This document shows positions 45,936-56,014 of a stretch of 64,000 nt of DNA, in pieces. The first letter of the stretch is position 1; each line of letters starts with the position of its first letter. This stretch comes from Prorocentrum cordatum (lineage: Eukaryota; Sar; Dinophyceae; Prorocentrales; Prorocentraceae), in the NCBI GenBank assembly GCA_963575745.1, contig CAUYUJ010019088.1, positions 83,501 to 147,500 on the forward strand, written 5' to 3'. Both the position numbers and the translations under genes were made by a program. The notes below the pieces were generated by a model that was not told where the DNA came from, ran no database searches, and was given only the letters and a program-made list of their open reading frames with translations.

Positions 45936-46660
45936 ATGCTGGGCCAGGTGCAGACAGGCTCGGCAATGCGAGTGGACTTTGCTGAAGTCGCGTGTTCTCC
46001 AACTTCGAGGCTGACAGCCGGTCTGTTGAATGAAGGTTCGCATTGTCGACGCATCAACCTGGAGCAGGGCTGCGACCTCAACAAGAAGGACGACACTAGT
46101 CGTGCCAAGGAATGGTTCAATACGGCGTGTCCTCGCAAGGCGTGGTTTTCGACACCATGTACCTACTTCTCGTTGATGCAGAACCTTACCCCCGAACACA
46201 AACGACGACCTGGCAATTGGGAGAATTTTCTACGATCGCGACTTCGTGCTCGCGCCATTAATGGGCACTGTGTGGATATGGCCTTGGAGACTCTACGACA
46301 CGATGGTGATATCTACTGGGAGTGGCCGTGCAAGTGCAGTGGCTGGTCTTCGCCGGAGCTCAGCCGGCTCAGGCGTGAGGCGGAGAAGATCATCGGGCGA
46401 TCCCTCCGCATGGTCAGAGTCGACGCGTGTCAGGTCGGCATGAGCGATGACCATGGCGTGCTCAGGAGCAAGTCTTGGGGTATCCTCACTAGTGACGAGA
46501 ATTTTACACAGTGGATGGCGCTACGCTGTACGAAGGATCATCCTCGCAGCACGCTCGAGGGTCACGACGCTGCGGCGGCGTCGGCCTACTATCCAGATCC
46601 GGTGATTCGGAGATTGGTCAAGGGTTTCACGAAGGACCTGCGTGGTCAGGATTTCGCGGA
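45936..46660 (+). pseudogene. Methyltransferase-like accessory domain of the Copia polyprotein
   Basis: The frame begins at 45936 and its first ~240 residues carry a Rossmann-methyltransferase-like motif series. Residues 12-21 'RVDFAEVACS' stand at the motif I strand; residues 38-48 'RRINLEQGCDL' at the motif II strand ending in an acid. Residues 67-83 'RKAWFSTPCTYFSLMQN' match motif IV of DNA cytosine-5 methyltransferases (x-P-C-x-x-F-S, Pro-74 and Cys-75 at 46155-46160). Residues 127-133 'YWEWPCK' stand at motif VI. Residues 159-186 contain 'VRVDACQVG' and 'LRSKSWGILTS', and 'AASAYYPDPVIRRLV' closes the unit. Similar modules recur in algal and dinoflagellate Copia polyproteins. The glycines of motif I are missing, so catalysis is doubtful. 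Beyond about 46830 this frame is only a shadow of the integrase frame. Confidence 0.6.
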
Positions 46661-46689
46661 GGACTTTTGGACCATGAGCGCGCTGCAGG

Positions 46690-47541
46690 ATGACGAGGAG
46701 CAACTGTGCGGCATCGAGTCGGGCATGGATAAGCACTTCAAGAAGATGCCGGAGGACCACGTCACGCTCGACAAGGTCAAATCTGGGTGGACATATGTCC
46801 AAGACCAACATGAAGGCGATGCTCCAGAGACGCGGGTGTCCAAGTTGGCAGCAGGCGCTCGTGGGCGAGCTGATCTGCGATGCCTGCGCCGAGACACAGG
46901 GCGCGCAGCACCAGGCCGTGGTGTCACTCTCTATGCCACCCAAGCTGTGGCAGACGGTGAAGCTGGACTGCTTCGAGCTGGAGGTGCACCGCAAGAAGCT
47001 GTTCGCGGTGCTCTACGTGGGCGCGGCCTGCAAGTTGGCAGTTCGCAGTGTTTTCAAGGAAGTGGATTCTAAGGGTAAGAAGGCGCATTTCGAGCCGTCT
47101 GGCGCCCAGATGTTGTCGGCGTTCCTGGAGGACTGGTGGCAGCACAAGCCGCGGTGTCAGTTCTTGATTTCGGACCCGGGTGGCCGTTTCGTGTGCAACC
47201 AGTTGCGCGAGTGGTGTGGCAAGAACGCCGTGGGCATCATCCAGAGCGCGGGCGAGTTCCATGGTCTTACGTCTGACTTGGATATTCTTATTAGACAGAT
47301 CAAGAAGACCGCTCGCCGTATCTCCTCAGACGAGCCGACGCTATCGTTAGCTGACTGTGTGTCCTTAGCCTGCGCCGCTCACAACAACCAGCACAAGGCG
47401 CCGGGCTACACGCCAGTCCAGTGGGCGCACGGCACTCACCACCAGGGCTACCAGTTTGCAGAGGAGGCTGGTCGCCTGGATGGGGGCGGCTTGGCACGCA
47501 CCGAACTTCATCGTCTTTTGGCAGAGCGGGTCTACCTGTAG
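46690..47541 (+). pseudogene. Copia integrase
   Basis: This frame carries the zinc-binding N-terminal part ('NLGGHMSKTNMKAMLQRRG', then 'ICDACAETQ', C-x2-C at residues 63-66) and the integrase core. Core acids by position: Asp-93 in 'TVKLDCFELE', Asp-162 in 'FLISDPGGRF', and at the D-x35-E position residue 198, which is Asp ('TSDLDIL') rather than Glu. 'QSAGEFHG' precedes it, and 'SLACAAHNNQHKAPGYTPVQ' is the conserved end of the core. The normal role is strand transfer of the cDNA ends into the genome. It overlaps out of frame with the methyltransferase frame upstream, so at least one frameshift separates them. Confidence 0.88.
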
Positions 47542-47835
47542 GAGCAGGCTCGTTCAGTGGCGACTCGGCTTCGGCACTCCATGAGGCGGGAGCTTCTTTC
47601 GATCGAGATCGGCGACTGGATCATGTACTTCCGTCGCGGCAAGAACACTGGATCCCGAGGTTCGTGGTTTGGGCCTGCGAGAGTTGGCCATCGAACCGAA
47701 GGTCAACCTCAAGCGTGAACGTGCCGACGAGTCCGCTTCGATCGAGGACGAGATTTCGGTGGTGTGGATCGTGCATGGCGCGAGACTTATTCGGTGTCAT
47801 CCGACACAGCTGAGGTCGAGCAGTCAGCGTGAGGT
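47542..47835 (+). pseudogene. Integrase C-terminal small beta-barrel region
   Basis: After the stop at 47539-47541 the downstream frames read 'SIEIGDWIMYFRRGKNTGSR' and 'VVWIVHGARLIRCHPTQLR'. This matches the SH3-like C-terminal segment common in such polyproteins (G-x-W-V-x-x-x-R ... W-x-x-x-x-G-x-L-x-x-C-x-x-x-Q-L-R). It probably assists DNA binding in intact elements. Confidence 0.6.
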
Positions 47836-48500
47836 GGTCGTGGCTTCGCTCAAGGGTAACATTGACAAGGATTCACCGACCAACGCCTCCAATGTTTTTC
47901 AAGGTGCTGGCCGTGGTGAGTTTACCGATTTGGCAGGCGACCTGCCATCGGAGCGCGAGATTGCCGAAAGCCTTGCAGACCTACCAGAGCAACAAGGACT
48001 AGGTGAAGGTTTTCTCCATGGAGATCGGCATGAATCTCATGATGGTGCTCCGGCTGGAGACGACGGTGCAAACTTACATCCAGTTCCTCAGGAGGATCCT
48101 TCAGATTCTGTCTCGAGTACCTGTCCCAGAAGATGAGGATGGAACAGGCCGGGATCTCCGCCAAGGGGACCAAGTCAAGAGTGATCAGGACTGGAAGCCG
48201 ATCAGGCGGGCCCGGTTGAAGCACAAGGCATCTCCCTACGACGCGTCCTATGGACCAGGAGCGACCTCGGCGGCGCCAGAGGAGATCACCAGTGGCCCTG
48301 CAGGTGCTCCGATTGGCGACGAAGCCGCGGCAGTTCCCCGAGAGGGTAGCCCGGCAGAGCCATTTGGGGTGGGACCCGACTCTGCGGACGGGCCGGTCGC
48401 AGAGGGTTTCGCGGGAAACCAGGATCCTGCAGGGGAGGCCCCACTAGTGAAGCAGGCGAACGTGACTTCACGGAGCCAGAGGCCAAGCGCATCAAGCTCG
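47836..48500 (+). pseudogene. Copia linker between integrase and RT
   Basis: Polar, acidic, low-complexity frames without a domain, as is usual between integrase and RT in these polyproteins. Confidence 0.4.
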
Positions 48501-48505
48501 GCGAG

Positions 48506-50539
48506 ATGGATTTCATGACATGCGACTTCGTGGGCGAGGTCAGGTGCCTGGAGGCCTGGGACAACCTACACAATCAGTCCGTGGTCTACCTGAAGGGCGC
48601 GACCATCGAGCGTGAAGTTATCGAGGTCGCGACCGTTTTTTCTCACATTGGAGCTTTCCTTCAAGACTCTACTGTCTGGCTTTCCAAGAGGCTTGGCGAC
48701 GGCAAGGCGGCAGAGGTCACCTATTCCAAGTTGGCGCCTGGGCAGCAGCTCGAGTTTGACGAGGCTATGTGCAGGGAGATCAGCCAAGTCATTGCGACCA
48801 AGGTCCTGAGGCGGGTCGCCCAGGAGGCGCTCGCTGAGATCGACGAGTCGCGATTGCTTAAGATGCGCTGGGTTCTCACCTACAAGTACCAGGAGGGTGG
48901 CGCACGCGAGCCGAAGGCTCGCTGAGTCATTCTGGGCTACCAGCACCCGAGCCTGACGGATCTCGCTACGGCGGCGCCTACGCTGGGGAAGCTGGCTCGC
49001 AATATGCTGTTCCAGGTGTGTGCACAGCACAAGTTCAAGCTCAAGTTCGGCGATGTCAGTTCAGCTTTCCTCCAGACCGATGCGAGCGAGGGAGCTCGAG
49101 AGTCTCAATGTGAAGGTTCCTACGGAAGTGGCTCATGCTTTTCCTGATGAACTTGGGCGTCCCTCGCAGATCTTTTGAAGATGGTCAAGTCCTTCTATGG
49201 CTTGACAACGGCTCCGAGAGCATGGTGGCCTGACATATCACGCGCATTTCGTGACCGAGGTTGGCGACAACTACGTGCAGACCAATGCGTGTGGATTTTG
49301 TTGGACTCCAATAACCAGTTGAAGGGTATCATTGGCGTCAACGTGGATGACTTCATCATCGGTGGCGACGAGACGTCGAAGTTGTACGAGGACGCGGCGG
49401 AGGCCATCAGGGACCTCTACCGATGGTGGGCATGGACTTCCGGCCAGGCTGAATTCAGTGGGCTACGCGTTCGCCAGTTGAAGGATTTTTCGATCACGTT
49501 GGGCCTCTACGACTACACGGACAAATTCATCACGGAGGCCGAGATCGACGCTGATCGCAAGAAGCACGCTCATCTACCACTCGAGCCGAAAGAGATTTCA
49601 CTACTTCGTGGAGTACTGGGTACAGCCAGTTGGAGAGCGCAACAAGTGTCTCCACAATATGCGGTGGATGTTGGGCTGGCTTTCTCTCAAGTCAACAACG
49701 CCAAGATCAGTGACCTGGTGAACGCCAACAAGCGTGTCAAGGATATGCGTAAATCAGCTTCGCAGGTGATCAAGTTTCAGCAGTTCGAGAACTACGACTG
49801 GCATGAGTTATGGATGGTGCAGTGGGCCGATGCTAGTGATAAGCTCAGGCCCGACGGCAGCAAGACTGGCGGGCTGGTGACAGGCCTCTCGACTCCGGGC
49901 TTTGCGAACGGCAGCGTGGCAAATGTTTCGATACTCGGATGGGGATCTTTCAAGCTTCCTCGTAAAATTTTGGGTTCCAACAACAACGAGACGCAGTCGA
50001 CAGCGTTCGGTGACAGCGTTCGGTCGACGGCGTTCGGCGTTCGGGCAGAGTTGCATGGAGTTGAGCCGACTCGTTGGAAGTTGGACGACGCAGTCAAGAC
50101 AGTGCCAGGCATGCTCATTACAGATTCACGTGGCATTTACGATGCGGTTTTGAAGTCAGAGTTTCCTCATCTGGGTATGCGCAGTTTCAGATCAGGTGAG
50201 GGGGCCAGAGGCATTAAGGAGCAGATTTTGCGCACGGGCGTTTCTTGTAGATGGGTGAATGGTCTAGCTATGTCAGCAGATAGTTTGACGAAGCCGGGAT
50301 ATCCAGCTCGGCATGTGATGGAAGAATTTTTGACTACACAGCGTTGGAAGTGTACTTTTGATGAGATGTTCCGAAGTGGACGTCGGAGGCAGCGCGACGG
50401 CAAGGGTGCTTTCGCAGATGCACCCGTGGAGGCCGCCATTGGAGACGAGGGAGGCTTTTTGGATCCCTTGGAGTCTTTGTGTGATGATTCTTTTCTTTCT
50501 GATTCGACTCGCAGTCTCATGCGGTCTCGATGCGTGTAG
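48506..50539 (+). pseudogene. Copia reverse transcriptase and RNase H
   Basis: The N-terminal part (48506-48925) includes 'VWLSKRLGDG', 'LRRVAQEALAEIDESRLLKM' and 'RWVLTYKYQ', stopping in TGA (48923-48925) where relatives read on; the next codons continue 'VILGYQHPSLTDLATAAPTL' and 'KFGDVSSAFLQTD', RT motif A. A frameshift at about 49080-49170 leads to the frame at 49175-50539: 'SFYGLTTAPRAWW' (motif B region) and 'VNVDDFIIGGD' (motif C, Asp at 49346). RNase H follows with 'VQWADASDK' (Asp codon at 49829), 'ELHGVEP', 'ITDSRGIYDAV' and 'MSADSLTK'. The final stop lies 27 bases before the 3' LTR. Confidence 0.92.
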
Positions 50540-50566
50540 TTTCAGGTCTGAGAAGAGTATAACCGG

Positions 50567-50808
50567 TGTTTGCTATATGCATTCAGTCTTGTGCTCTACC
50601 TGCCCGAAGCCCTCTCTTGTCGTGGCTTTGGCTCAAGGGCGGGAGTTTCATACTTTTACATTTGTTTGACGTGGCCCGGGGGGCCGCGCCTTTCAGCGCG
50701 GCTAGCGAGGCCGTGGCGACTGCTACAGTATAAGATTCATCGTGTTGTGGTGAGAGATATATCATCGTCGGAACTTCCTGATATTACTGCTGCGCCGATT
50801 CCGCCAAC
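50567..50808 (+). repeat. Copia 3' LTR
   Basis: Starts 'tgtttgctatatgcattc' and ends 'gattccgccaac'. Matches the 5' LTR throughout. A short purine-leaning stretch 'ctgagaagagtataa' precedes it, a weak polypurine tract. Confidence 0.93.
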
Positions 50809-51855
50809 ATCGGGGGCAGCTTGGCCACGTCGTGCACGCGCTAGGGCGAGCCAGCGGAATGCGCGAGATGATCCGGGCGGCCCCGCAGAGGTTGAGAGCC
50901 CCACTCAGGTTTCACGAATCGTGCCGCCGAGCGAGGCCGAGGGCGTGGGCGTCATTGGCCCGCGCGACATACTGCGGCCTCTCATTTAGCCTTGGAATGT
51001 TACGCGGGCGTTCTCAACGCCATCGAAGCCGAGGGGCGTTGCCCCCCCGCGGGCGTCGGCGACTGCGGCGGCCATGGTCCTGGAGAAGGTTCGCGGGGGC
51101 AGCGTTGGGCGCCCTTCTCCGCGTCGCGCGAACATTGGGCATAATGGAACGTTGGCGTCGCGCGCGTTGAGCGACGGTTTTCGCGATTTCTGGTGCCCGG
51201 CGACGATGGGCTCATTTGCCTTCTCAGCAGCATTGCTCGTGCTTCTTGGCAACTCTCCCTTGTTCCGCGTATTCTACGACAGACGGGGTAGGTCGGTGGT
51301 CCTATCTCGGCGCTGCGGGGGATTGTTGTTGCATCCCTCATGGGGGCGGTGTTAGCACTATTCTTCCTGCTGCCCGTCCTTGCACGCGCGCAGTTGCGAG
51401 CGGAGGGGGCGACGCTCTGCGCCTTCGTGGGCGACGCTGTTGCGCGATTAGAAGGCGCTGCCCGTCCTGTGTCCGAATGCTTGGGCGGTGCCAGCGGGGG
51501 GTTGAGGGTGGCCCGCAGTGGCCCGTCGCGTCGCCCCCCCAAGTGTCATCCGGGGCGCTTGCGTTGGCCGGTTCCAGGAAAGTGCTCGCTCTGAGTGGGG
51601 GGGGGGGGCCTGCGGCGCAAGGGCGCGCCGGTGACGTCCGCCACTGAAGCAGCCGAACGGGGCATCGACGCAGGTGCCGGCGCCCGCGCGATGCGCGAGA
51701 AGCCGCGGCCAGGGCGAACGTGGCGGCGACTCGGGCGAGACGCGTCGCGGGCATCGGGCGCGCGGCGCGGCTGGGCAGGAGTGCCGAGGGCATTTGGGCC
51801 ATGGGGGCTCTGCCGCTGGGGGTGTCTAGGGGCCGAGTGCGCGGGCCTGCCAGAT
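50809..51855 (+). other. GC-rich flank of the Copia, possible decayed coding
   Basis: Several + frames are open, one reading 'LALFFLLPVLARAQLRAEGA' (about 51345-51405) and 'LCAFVGDAVARLEGAARPV'. They may belong to the LINE remnant whose RNase H lies just downstream, but no RT motif is seen. Confidence 0.3.
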
Positions 51856-51856
51856 A

Positions 51857-52165
51857 ATGCTTTGCTTCGGTGGCAACGACGGACATTCGGGCATTTGCGG
51901 CCCCGTGGAGGGCGAGAAGCAGTCCGCGCCGCGCTCCGAGGTAACGGCTTTCTTCGTTGCTGTTGAGCAGAGCTCTCTGCCCGTGACTTGCGTTGCCGAC
52001 CGCAAGTCTGCCTTTTTTGGGCTGGCGTGTGCTGGCAGGCCCCTCGGAATTCGGCGCGGGCAAAGTGGGCCAATGATATGGATTTCTGGGTGCGTCTCCG
52101 CCGGGCCATCGAGCGATGCGTCGCCTGGACCTGATGCGGCCTTCGTCTGGGCCCCGTTGTGCTAG
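51857..52165 (+). pseudogene. RNase H-like LINE relic
   Basis: The frame reads 'EKQSAPRSEVTAFFVAVEQS' and 'VTCVADRKSAFFGL': the P-R-x-E-x-x-A block and the (T/A)-D-x-x-x strand that carry the second and third acids of LINE-type RNase H. The preceding frame (51595-51966) may hold its N-terminal strand but is frameshifted. It could be the 3' part of the LINE interrupted by the Copia. By motif only. Confidence 0.4.
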
Positions 52166-52169
52166 GGTG

Positions 52170-53378
52170 ATTCGCCAGAGATCATCGCCGACTTGTCTTT
52201 TCCTTGGGCAGCATTGTTGCCGATGCGTGGGCGGGCCGTGGAGCTGCCTAGAATTGGAGCGCTTCTATCGAGTCCCCCTCGCTGACTGTCTTGGGGCACG
52301 GTTGCATCCATTATGCGCTTTGCAAGGGCCATCATTTGCTCCATTGGATCCGGCAAAGTCTTGCGATGCGAGAGGGTTGGATTGGTTCGTCAGCCCCCTT
52401 GGACTTCCTGTGCCCGTCTCCGCCAGACCACGTGTCGCAGCGTTGAGGTGCAATGACAACTGGTGTTGTCGTGTTTGTGCTGCCTTTGTGGGCGAACGCC
52501 GCCCGGGGCATGGCGCTGCAACCCAGTGCCCTGGCCCGCCACCTGCTCCTTCTCATGACGGGCGGGGGGCTGTGCGACTGTTGGGTCAGGCCCGAACCCG
52601 CGGCCAAGGGCATGGAAGTCCTCTCGCGACTGCCCAGGGGCTCGCATCCTTCCTACCGAGGCCTTTGCAAGGCCATCCTTGAGGCCTCGCGCCTGGACGC
52701 GGCCCGAGGGGCCATCGCTCGGGGGGGGGGGGCGGGTTCTGTTCTCTGTCGTCTGCCCTGTCCGTCTATCCGTGGAAGCTGCGGGACTTACCGTCCGAGG
52801 AGTGGCCCATGAAAAGGCCCGCGGGAAATGGCCGGAAAGCGGGGGGCCGAAGGGTTGGCGGGGGGTGGGTGCCTCCGTGCAGCGCAGCGCTCGGTTGCGC
52901 GCGATCGTGCGCCGCCGCCGCCGCCACGCCGCTCATCGACGAGTGCGGTTTCGGCGTCCTCGGCCCCAGGGGCGACCTGCGGGCCGCCGCCGCGCCCTCC
53001 CCGCTGCCTTTCCTCGTCCTCTCCGACTAGCCTTGTCAGCCGCGATTCTTAGGTTCGCTCAACGTTCGCCTCGTTTGCCTCGTATCCCCTTCCCGTTTTC
53101 CTCCTCCCTTCTCCCTCTTCCTGCCCCCCTTTCCTGGCCCAGCCTCGTCTGTCAAGCACGTGGCGACCGAAGGCGGGACCCAGGCTCGTCTGTCAAGCAC
53201 GTGACGATCTCCACGCGAGTTCCCGCCGACCTCGAGGGCGGAAGTCTGGTGCCGGGGAAAGGGGAGAGCGGTCTTGAGGAGGGGTGGGCGGCCCCTTAGG
53301 CATGTGGGGAAAGGCGGAGGCGGTGGCGACGTTGAAGGCGACGGTCGGGTCCGGGCATTTGAGCACTTACGACGAGTG
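52170..53378. other. Unassigned GC-rich stretch
   Basis: 'tcgtctgtcaagcacgtg' occurs twice (53146 and 53188), a 42-bp spaced duplication. Frames around 52450-52800 may be the tail of the RNase H relic; otherwise nothing recognised. Confidence 0.4.
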
Positions 53379-53386
53379 TCTTTGGT

Positions 53387-53518
53387 TTGATGAGATCCAC
53401 AGTCCATTAAGCGATGTTGTGGGCAAAATCGCAAATGAGGTGCGGAAGGCGATGAGGGAGGCGGGCTTGCGATGGCGAAGATGGTAAAAGTGCCTTAATG
53501 GATTGTGGATCTCATCGA
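53387..53518. mobile_element. 132-bp MITE with perfect 8-bp TSD
   Basis: The TIR of about 25 bp is 'ttgatgagatccacagtcca' plus 'ttaag' at the left and its complement at the right (53494-53518). It is flanked by the perfect direct repeat 'tctttggt' at 53379-53386 and 53519-53526. Non-coding. An 8-bp duplication fits hAT-like transposition (inference). Confidence 0.88.
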
Positions 53519-53526
53519 TCTTTGGT

Positions 53527-54010
53527 GCGGGGCCGTGTCGGTTTTGAAGCCTGGGGCCTGGGTCTGCGGCCTCGGTCTTCCCTTCTGTTCCACAGGCAGG
53601 CCGATGCAGGGTGGACATGCGTCGTTGCAGAGCGCCCCGGGCGCTCTCGGAGCGTCCAGGACCGCCCTGGAAAACGGATCGGGGGCGACGCGAGAATCTC
53701 CACTTTTCCCGATCGGATATCTCATTCGGTCCCCCTCCTCCGTCTCTCCTGGCCCTTCCGCACTCCACGAAGGAAGGGAGCCTGACGGACGGGTCCTGAT
53801 TCGGTTTGCCATTTTGGGGCTCCCAGGGCCCTTCCCCAGCCCCAAGACTGTAAGAAAAAATGCTCCGGAGACAGAGCGGGTCCCCGGGAAATCCCGTGTG
53901 TCCAGGACTCGTCTTTTTCAGGGCCTGTGTTCTTCATGGAAAATGGGTCGGACTCGGACTCAGACATATTATTGGAGAGGCCTTGCGGACAGTGCCTCCG
54001 ACCCAGAACG
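53527..54010. other. Unassigned stretch
   Basis: Open frames on both strands without motifs. No repeat seen. Confidence 0.4.
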
Positions 54011-54054
54011 ACGACGACGATGATAATGCTGACGATGAAACTGCTACCGACGAT

Positions 54055-54151
<97 letters not shown>

Positions 54152-54458
54152 CAAATGATGATGATGATGATGATGCTGATGATGATGATGATGATGGTGA
54201 TGATGCAAATAATGATGATGATGATGATGATGGTGATGATGATGCTGATGACGAGGGTGACTGTCATGGTGATGATGATGATGATGATGATGCTGATGAT
54301 GATGTTGTTGATGATGATGATGATGTTGATGATGATGACGAAGATAACGATGATGCTGTTGATGATTGATGGTGATGGTGATGGTGATCATGATGATGAT
54401 GATGTTGATGCCAATGCTGATGCTGCTGCAGCTTCTGATGATGATGTTTGTTGTTGTG

Positions 54459-54500
<42 letters not shown>
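54010..54500. repeat. (GAT)n array grading into (GTT)n
   Basis: GAT/GAC triplets to about 54395, mixed GCT/GAT to about 54445, then TTG triplets 54449-54500. The GTT run abuts the boundary of the TTAGC element. Confidence 0.95.
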
Positions 54501-55950
54501 CCCTACCTAGGCTCTGCCTAGAAGGGTTCTTACTCTGTTAGCTAAAGGGGCCGGGCAATGCTAATCGCCCCAGGCGGTTCCCCCAGTCCCCGCCCCAAAG
54601 TTCCCCCAGTCCCCTGGGAGCTTTAGCCTTAGCTTTAGCTTAGCTTTAGCTTTAGCTTAGCTTTAGCTTAATGTTAGCTTAGCTTTAGCTTAGCTTTAGC
54701 TTAGCTTTAGCTTAGCTTCAGCTTAGTGTTAGCTTGGCTTTAGTTTAGCTTTCGCTTAGCTTCAGCTTAGCTTTAGCTTAGTTTTAGCTTAGCTTTAGCT
54801 TAGCTTTAGCTTTAGCTTTAGCTTAGCTGTAGCTCAGCTTTAGCTTAGCTTAGCTTTAGCCTAGCTTTAGCTTAGCTTTAGCTTAGCTTTTGGTTAGCTT
54901 TAGCTTAGCTTCAGCTTAGCTTTAGCTTAGCTTTAGCTTAGCTTTAGCTCAGCTTCAGCTGAGCTTTAGCTTAGCTTTAGCTTAGCTTTAGCTTAGCTTT
55001 AGCTTAGCTTTAGCTTTGCTTCAGCTTAGCTTCAGCTTAGCTTCAGCTTAGCTTTAGCTTCAGCTTTAGCTCAGCTTTAGCTTAGCTTTAGCTTAGCTTT
55101 AGCTTAGCTTTAGCTTAGCTTTAGCTTAGCTTTAGCTTAGCTTCAGCTTAGCTTTAGCTTAGTTTTAGCTTAGTGTTAGCGTAGCCTTAGCTTAGCTTTA
55201 GCTAAGCTTTAGCTTAGCTTTAGCTTAGCTTTAGCTTAGCTTCAGCTTGGTGCTAGCTCAGCTTTAGCTTAGCTTTAGCTTAGCTTTAGCTTATCGATCA
55301 GCTTAGTGTTAGCTTAGCTTTAGCTTAGTGTTAGCTTAGCTTTAGCTTAGCTTTAGCTTAGCTTTAGCTTAGCTTTAGCTTAGCTTTAGCTTAGCTTTAG
55401 CTTAGCTTTAGCTTAGCTTTAGCTTTAGCTTTAGCTTTAGCTCAGCTTCAGCTTAGCTTTAGCTTAGCATTAGCTTAGCTTTAGCTTAGTGTTAGCTTAG
55501 CTTCAGCTTAGCTTTAGCTTAGCTTTAGCTCAGCTTTAGCTTAGCCTTAGCTTAGCTTTAGCTTAGCTTTCGCTTAGCTTCAAGCTTAGCTTTAGCTTAG
55601 TTTTAGCCTAGCTTTAGCTTAGCTTTAGCTTAGCTTTAGCTTAGCTTTAGCTTTAGCTTTAGCTTAGCTTTAGCTTAGCTTTAGCTTAGCTTTAGCTTAG
55701 CTTCAGCTGAGCTTCAGCTGAGCTTTAACTTAGTGTTAGCTTAGCCTTAGCTTAGCCTTAGCTTAGCTTTAGCTTAGCTTCAGCTTAGCTTTAGCTTAGC
55801 TTTAGCTTAGCTTTAGCTTAGCTTTAGCTTAGCTTTAGCTTAGCTTTAGCTTAGCTTTAGCTTAGCTTTAGCTTAGCTTTACTGTTACTACTAATGCTGC
55901 TCTCCTAGGGGCTCCAACTCCTAGGTAGGGTCGCACCGGGATAATTGTTA
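54500..55950 (-). mobile_element. TIR-bounded element carrying TTAGC array, copy 2 (reverse)
   Basis: 'ccctacctaggctctgccta' and 'gaagggttctta' at 54502-54535 match, in reverse complement, the right block of the element at 24257-24955. 'ctcctaggggctccaactcc' and 'taggtagggtcgcac' at 55909-55939 match its left block, and homology continues a few bases outward ('ataattgt'). The interior is an AGCTTTAGCTT array of about 1.27 kb instead of (GCTAT)n, plus the same 'ggcggttcccccag' segment. Confidence 0.75.
54615..55885. repeat. TTAGCTTTAGC 11-bp array
   Basis: About 110 units with 5- and 6-bp subunits (TTAGC, TTTAGC) and variants CTTCAGC and GTGTTAGC. Confidence 0.97.
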
Positions 55951-56014
55951 TTATTAGTCTGATTATCATTTGACTTATCATTCTTAGAAAGAGCGTATTC
56001 TACCGCTGCTGGCG

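Larger units (their letters stand above)
36199..50808 (+). mobile_element. Copia-type LTR retrotransposon, degenerate, with satellite inside gag
   Basis: Two matching terminal repeats (about 245 and 242 bp) bound a set of retroelement domains in Copia order: gag, CCHC knuckle, aspartic protease, Cys-rich module, methyltransferase-like domain, integrase, reverse transcriptase, RNase H. Integrase before RT defines the superfamily. A tRNA-Met-type primer site follows the 5' LTR. The element is about 14.6 kb, but roughly 6 kb of this is a satellite array inside gag; without it the length is about 8.6 kb. Frameshifts and stops occur in gag, between integrase and RT, and within RT, so it cannot be autonomous. 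A possible 5-bp target duplication is degenerate (ctcgg / atcgg). LTR identity is high by eye (about 90%), suggesting a moderately old insertion. Confidence 0.92.

Noticed and set aside
54615-55885. Telomeric repeat
   Set aside because: TTAGCTTTAGC lacks the TTTAGGG/TTAGGG G-run and sits inside a bounded interstitial element.
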